From contig NZ_QPJY01000002.1 in the NCBI RefSeq assembly GCF_003337735.1, positions 626,784-683,518 on the forward strand: DNA of 56,735 nt, given 5' to 3'. The position numbers and the translations under genes are program-made. Under the pieces are notes generated by a model, which saw only the letters and a list, made by a program, of their open reading frames with translations, was not told the origin of the DNA and ran no database searches. The DNA comes from Thioalbus denitrificans (lineage in GTDB: Bacteria > Pseudomonadota > Gammaproteobacteria > DSM-26407). Positions 53,708 to 56,735 of the stretch are shown here, in pieces. Positions within the stretch are counted from its first letter, which is position 1, and the number at the start of each line of letters is the position of its first letter.

Positions 53708-54262
53708 ATGAGCAAGACCCCGTTTGCATACCTCCTGACACTGCTGCTGTTCATGGCGCTGGCACCCGCCGGCGCGCCTCACGCCGCCGAGGGCGAGGGG
53801 CTGTCCGGCTACCGCCTCGGCACCGGCGACCTGGTGCGGGTGCAGGTGTTCGGCGAGGACGATCTCTCTGCGGAGTCTCGCGTCAGCGACCGCGGCACCA
53901 TCCCCTATCCCCTGCTCGGCGAGCTGAAGGTGGTGGGGCTCTCCATCCGCGGGGTGGAGGAACTCATCGCCAACCGCCTGCGCGGCGACTACCTGGTCAA
54001 CCCCCAGGTGAGCGTGAGCGTCCTCGAGTACCGCCAGTTCTACGTGAACGGCCAGGTGAAGAGCCCCGGCGGCTTCCCCTACCAGCCCGGGCTCACCGTG
54101 CGCCAGGCCGTCTCGCTGGCCGGCGGGTTCACCGAGCGGGCCTCGCGCAACAAGATTTTCGTGGTGCGGGACAAGGACCCCGCCGGCGCCAGCAAGAAGG
54201 TCGAGCTGAACGACCCCGTGCGCCCCGGCGACACCCTCACCGTTGAGGAAAGCTTCTTCTGA
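53708..54262 (+). CDS. Short polysaccharide export protein (Wza-like, PES and SLBB domains)
   Basis: 184 residues, half the size of a classical Wza. Signal peptide (FAYLLTLLLFMALAPAG), then a PES domain (YRLGTGDLVRVQVFGEDDLS and DRGTIPYPLLGELKVVGLS) and an SLBB domain (FYVNGQVKSPGGFPYQPGLTV). There is no lipobox cysteine, so it is not an obvious lipoprotein. Start is unsure: ATG 53708 lies 13 nt after AGGAG, and an ATG at 53681 is also open. The stop touches the wzc region; coupled expression is likely. Confidence 0.85.
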   Translation: MSKTPFAYLLTLLLFMALAPAGAPHAAEGEGLSGYRLGTGDLVRVQVFGEDDLSAESRVSDRGTIPYPLLGELKVVGLSIRGVEELIANRLRGDYLVNPQVSVSVLEYRQFYVNGQVKSPGGFPYQPGLTVRQAVSLAGGFTERASRNKIFVVRDKDPAGASKKVELNDPVRPGDTLTVEESFF

Positions 54263-54273
54263 TGGAAGGCCGC

Positions 54274-56496
54274 ATGAACAATCCCAGGGAAATGGGGCTC
54301 GCCCCGCGCGTTGACGACGATCACTACGAGGAGGACACCATCGACCTCCTCGCCTACTGGCGCACCATCTACGCCCACAAGTGGGGCATCCTCGGGCTCG
54401 CCTTCGTGGTGGGGCTGGTCACGGCGCTGGTGGCCTTCTCCCTGGAGCCGGTCTACCAGGCCAAGACCTCGCTGCTCATCGAGCCGAAGGCCGCGAAGTT
54501 CCTCTCCATCGAGGATCTCTACGGCCCCGAGGGCGTCGGCCGCGCCGGGGAGTACTACCAGACCCAGAAGGAGATCATCCAGTCCCGGACCCTGGCCGAG
54601 GACGTGGTGAACCGGCTGCAGCTCTGGACCCACCCCGAGTTCGATCCCACCCGGGAGGCGCCGAGCCGGGCGCGGCTCAACCTGAAGCTGGCCGACTGGC
54701 TGCCCTGGCTGGCGAAGGACGAGGAGCCCCCCACCGAGGAGGCCGTCCGCAAGGCCACCGTCGACGCCTTCATGAGTCGGCTCGGCGTGGAGCCGGTGCG
54801 CAACAGCCAGATCATCGACGTAACCTTCGAGGCCAACGATCCGAAACTGTCCGCCGAGGTGGCGAACACCGTGGCCAACGCCTACATCGAGGCGGGTCTG
54901 GAGGCACGGCTCTCCATGGTGCAGAAGGCCACCTCCTGGCTCACCGACCGCCTCGACGGTCTGCGCACCAAGGTGGAGGAGTCCGAGAAGGCGCTGCAGG
55001 CCTACCGCGAGCAGCAGGGCCTGGTGGACATGGCCGGCGACAGCGACCTGGCCAGCGCCCAGCTGCAGTCCATCTCCGAGCGCCTGGTGTCGGCCCGCGC
55101 CAAGGTGGGCGAGCTGGAGAGCATGTACGCCCAGGCGCGCAACCTGCAGAGCCAGGGCGCCACCAGCCTCAGCAGCCTGCAGAGCCCGCTCGTGGTGCAG
55201 ATGAAAACCGCCGAGGCGGAGGCCGAGCGCAAAATCGCCGAGCTCTCCCAGCGCTACGGGCCCAAGCACCCGAAGATGATTGCCGCCCAGAGCGACCTGC
55301 AGGCCGCGCGCCAGAAGCTGCGCGGCGAGCTCGGCAACGTGGTGGCCGGGGTGAACAAGGAGCTCGCCGCCGCCCGCGCCACCGCCGCCCAGCTGCAGCG
55401 GGAGTACGACCAGCTCAAGGGCCAGGTGCAGGACGTGAACCGCAAGGGCTTCCGGCTGCAGGCCCTGGAGCGCGAGGTGGCCGCCAACCGCCAGCTCTAC
55501 GACACCTTCCTCACCCGCTTCAAGGAGACCAACGTCGCCGGCGACATGGACTCCACCAATGCCCGCGTGGTGGACCCGGCGGTGGTGCCCACCGTGCCGG
55601 TGAAGCCGCGGAAGGCGCTGATGGTCAGCATCGCCATCGTCCTGGCGCTGTTCGCCGGCATCGGCCTGGCCTTCCTGCTGGAGCACCTGGACAACACCCT
55701 GAAGAGCGGCGAGGAGCTGGAGGACCGGCTGGGGCTGCCCATGCTCGGCTCCCTGCCCCTGCTGCGGCTGAAGAAGGGCGAGCAGCTCAAGCCCGAGCGG
55801 GTGTTCGCGGACGACAGCAAGTCCACCTTCGCCGAGGCCATCCGCACCATTCGCACCGGCGTGGTGCTCTCCGGCCTCGACAACCCCCACAAGATCGTGG
55901 TGGTGACCTCCACCATTCCCGGCGAGGGCAAGACCACCGTTTCCATGAACCTGGCCCTCGCGCTGGGCCAGCTGGAAAAGGTGCTGCTCATCGACGCGGA
56001 CATGCGCCGCGCCTCCATCGCCCAGCAGCTCGGCTTCGCCAAGGACACCCCCGGGCTGTCCAACCTGGTGGCCGGCACCGCCAAGGCCAGCGAGTGCATC
56101 CACCCCGTGGAGGGCACCAGCGTCCACGTGCTGCCGGCGGGCATCATCCCCCCCAACCCGCTGGAGCTGCTCTCCTCCCACCGCTTCAGGGAGTTGCTGG
56201 ACAAGCTCTCCGAGGCCTACGACCGCATCGTCATCGACACCGCCCCCACCCAGGCGGTGAGCGACGCCCTCGTCCTCTCCACCCAGGCCAGCGCCGTGGT
56301 CTACGTGGTGAAGGCCGACTCCACCCCCTACCCCCTGGCCCAGACCGGCGTGAAACGCCTGCGCCACGTCAATGCCCCGCTGGTCGGCGCCGTCCTCAAC
56401 CAGGTGGACATCAAGAAAGCTGGCCGTTACGGGAAATACGGCAGATACGGGTACGACCGCTACTACCATTACGACTACTACGGCTCGAAGGCGTAG
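54274..56496 (+). CDS. wzc: Polysaccharide tyrosine autokinase and co-polymerase (Wzc)
   Basis: 740 residues. Wzz domain with TM1 (about 40-60) and DLLAYWRTIYAHKWG; a long periplasmic coiled coil (200-430); TM2 near 450. The C-terminal BY-kinase has TSTIPGEGKTTVSMNLAL (Walker A), LIDADMRR (Walker A') and RIVIDTAP (Walker B). The last 25 residues hold nine tyrosines (GKYGRYGYDRYYHYDYY), the autophosphorylation cluster. ATG 54274 is preferred because GGAAGG precedes it; ATG 54262 overlaps the upstream stop. Controls chain length and export with the Wza-like partner. Confidence 0.94.
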   Translation: MNNPREMGLAPRVDDDHYEEDTIDLLAYWRTIYAHKWGILGLAFVVGLVTALVAFSLEPVYQAKTSLLIEPKAAKFLSIEDLYGPEGVGRAGEYYQTQKEIIQSRTLAEDVVNRLQLWTHPEFDPTREAPSRARLNLKLADWLPWLAKDEEPPTEEAVRKATVDAFMSRLGVEPVRNSQIIDVTFEANDPKLSAEVANTVANAYIEAGLEARLSMVQKATSWLTDRLDGLRTKVEESEKALQAYREQQGLVDMAGDSDLASAQLQSISERLVSARAKVGELESMYAQARNLQSQGATSLSSLQSPLVVQMKTAEAEAERKIAELSQRYGPKHPKMIAAQSDLQAARQKLRGELGNVVAGVNKELAAARATAAQLQREYDQLKGQVQDVNRKGFRLQALEREVAANRQLYDTFLTRFKETNVAGDMDSTNARVVDPAVVPTVPVKPRKALMVSIAIVLALFAGIGLAFLLEHLDNTLKSGEELEDRLGLPMLGSLPLLRLKKGEQLKPERVFADDSKSTFAEAIRTIRTGVVLSGLDNPHKIVVVTSTIPGEGKTTVSMNLALALGQLEKVLLIDADMRRASIAQQLGFAKDTPGLSNLVAGTAKASECIHPVEGTSVHVLPAGIIPPNPLELLSSHRFRELLDKLSEAYDRIVIDTAPTQAVSDALVLSTQASAVVYVVKADSTPYPLAQTGVKRLRHVNAPLVGAVLNQVDIKKAGRYGKYGRYGYDRYYHYDYYGSKA

Positions 56497-56516
56497 TGAG
56501 TATCTGATGAATAGAG

Positions 56517-56544
56517 AGGGAGGCTTCGGCCTCCCTTTTTCTTT
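56517..56544 (+). terminator. Terminator after wzc
   Basis: Stem AGGGAGGC / GCCTCCCT with TTCG tetraloop followed by TTTTCTTTG. Closes the transport operon. Confidence 0.93.
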
Positions 56545-56735
56545 GTATGGACAGGATTTACAGGATTGACGGGATTGACAGGATTTTCTGTGGTTCGGGG
56601 CGAGTTGCCGGAATAAGCAGAATACAGAACCCCGGGGCCATGCTGGAGGAGATTGCCCGTCAACTCGAACGCCGCACACCCCCTCCCCAGCCCTCCCCCT
56701 GAGGGGGAGGGAGTAAAAGCCCGAGCCTCGCGGCC
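56545..56735. repeat. Repeat fragments at the window edge
   Basis: CCTGT-type repeats (56549-56585) directly after the terminator, and the start of a G-rich palindrome module (56680-56720). The feature is cut by the window end. Confidence 0.75.

Noticed and set aside
54079-56679. An 866-codon minus-strand open frame opposite wzc
   Set aside because: Antisense to an unmistakable Wzc and Wza; composition typical of GC-rich shadow frames.

Overview
The window is GC-rich DNA from a gammaproteobacterium, probably a Chromatiales/Ectothiorhodospiraceae-type organism. This rests on gene content (RfaH, WecA-type initiation, arsenosugar genes), the repeat families and the high GC; no marker gene fixes the taxon. 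The gaps between genes are crowded with short palindromic repeats, and two REP-associated transposases (RAYT) are present. Coordinates, starts and motif positions were read by eye.

Layout. (1) 0-2.4 kb: a tandem REP array, a RAYT transposase and two genes of the arsenosugar glycosyltransferase families (TIGR04282/TIGR04283). (2) 2.6-12.2 kb: a beta-CASP metallohydrolase, a lone glycosyltransferase, a YdcF-type membrane protein, tRNA-Arg(CCU), a candidate small RNA with its own promoter and terminator, the radical SAM enzyme ArsS, a nucleotide-pyrophosphatase-like phosphodiesterase, a phosphoribosyltransferase and a DUF6763 protein. (3) 12.2-16.2 kb: a six-copy ~123-bp REP array, a bacteriohemerythrin, a haem-binding GGDEF-EAL protein and tRNA-Ala(CGC). 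(4) 16.4-48 kb, minus strand: an exopolysaccharide locus. From its promoter side it runs rfaH, an EPS-associated MarR-type regulator, cysC, manB, manC, wzx, sulfotransferase, acyltransferase, glycosyltransferases, wzy, more glycosyltransferases, a WcaF-like acetyltransferase, a methyltransferase, gmd, fcl, galE, rmlA, rmlC and rmlD. Four toxin-antitoxin modules (MntA/HepT, MazEF, Phd/VapC, HicAB) are scattered through it. (5) 48.5-56.5 kb, plus strand: the initiating WecA-like transferase, a Sel1-repeat protein, an unknown secreted protein, an outer-membrane beta-barrel protein, a short Wza-like export protein and a Wzc tyrosine autokinase.

How it fits together. The locus encodes a Wzx/Wzy-dependent polysaccharide. 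ManC, ManB, Gmd and Fcl make GDP-mannose and GDP-L-fucose, and GalE supplies UDP-galactose. RmlA, RmlC and RmlD belong to dTDP-L-rhamnose synthesis, but the rmlB gene survives only as a 136-bp remnant with its two ends joined. Sulfotransferase plus APS kinase predicts a sulfated polymer, and two acyltransferases and a methyltransferase predict further decoration. RfaH is encoded at the head of the minus-strand block and probably acts as its anti-terminator.

Most notable observations: the small RNA gene at 7.75-7.83 kb; the rmlB deletion remnant; a one-base frameshift in hicA; a nonsense-interrupted RAYT whose neighbourhood, including mazEF, is bracketed by 31-bp direct repeats; two ~10-copy 9-bp tandem arrays differing by one base; and a composite intergenic repeat cassette whose orientation usually follows the 3' end of the neighbouring gene.
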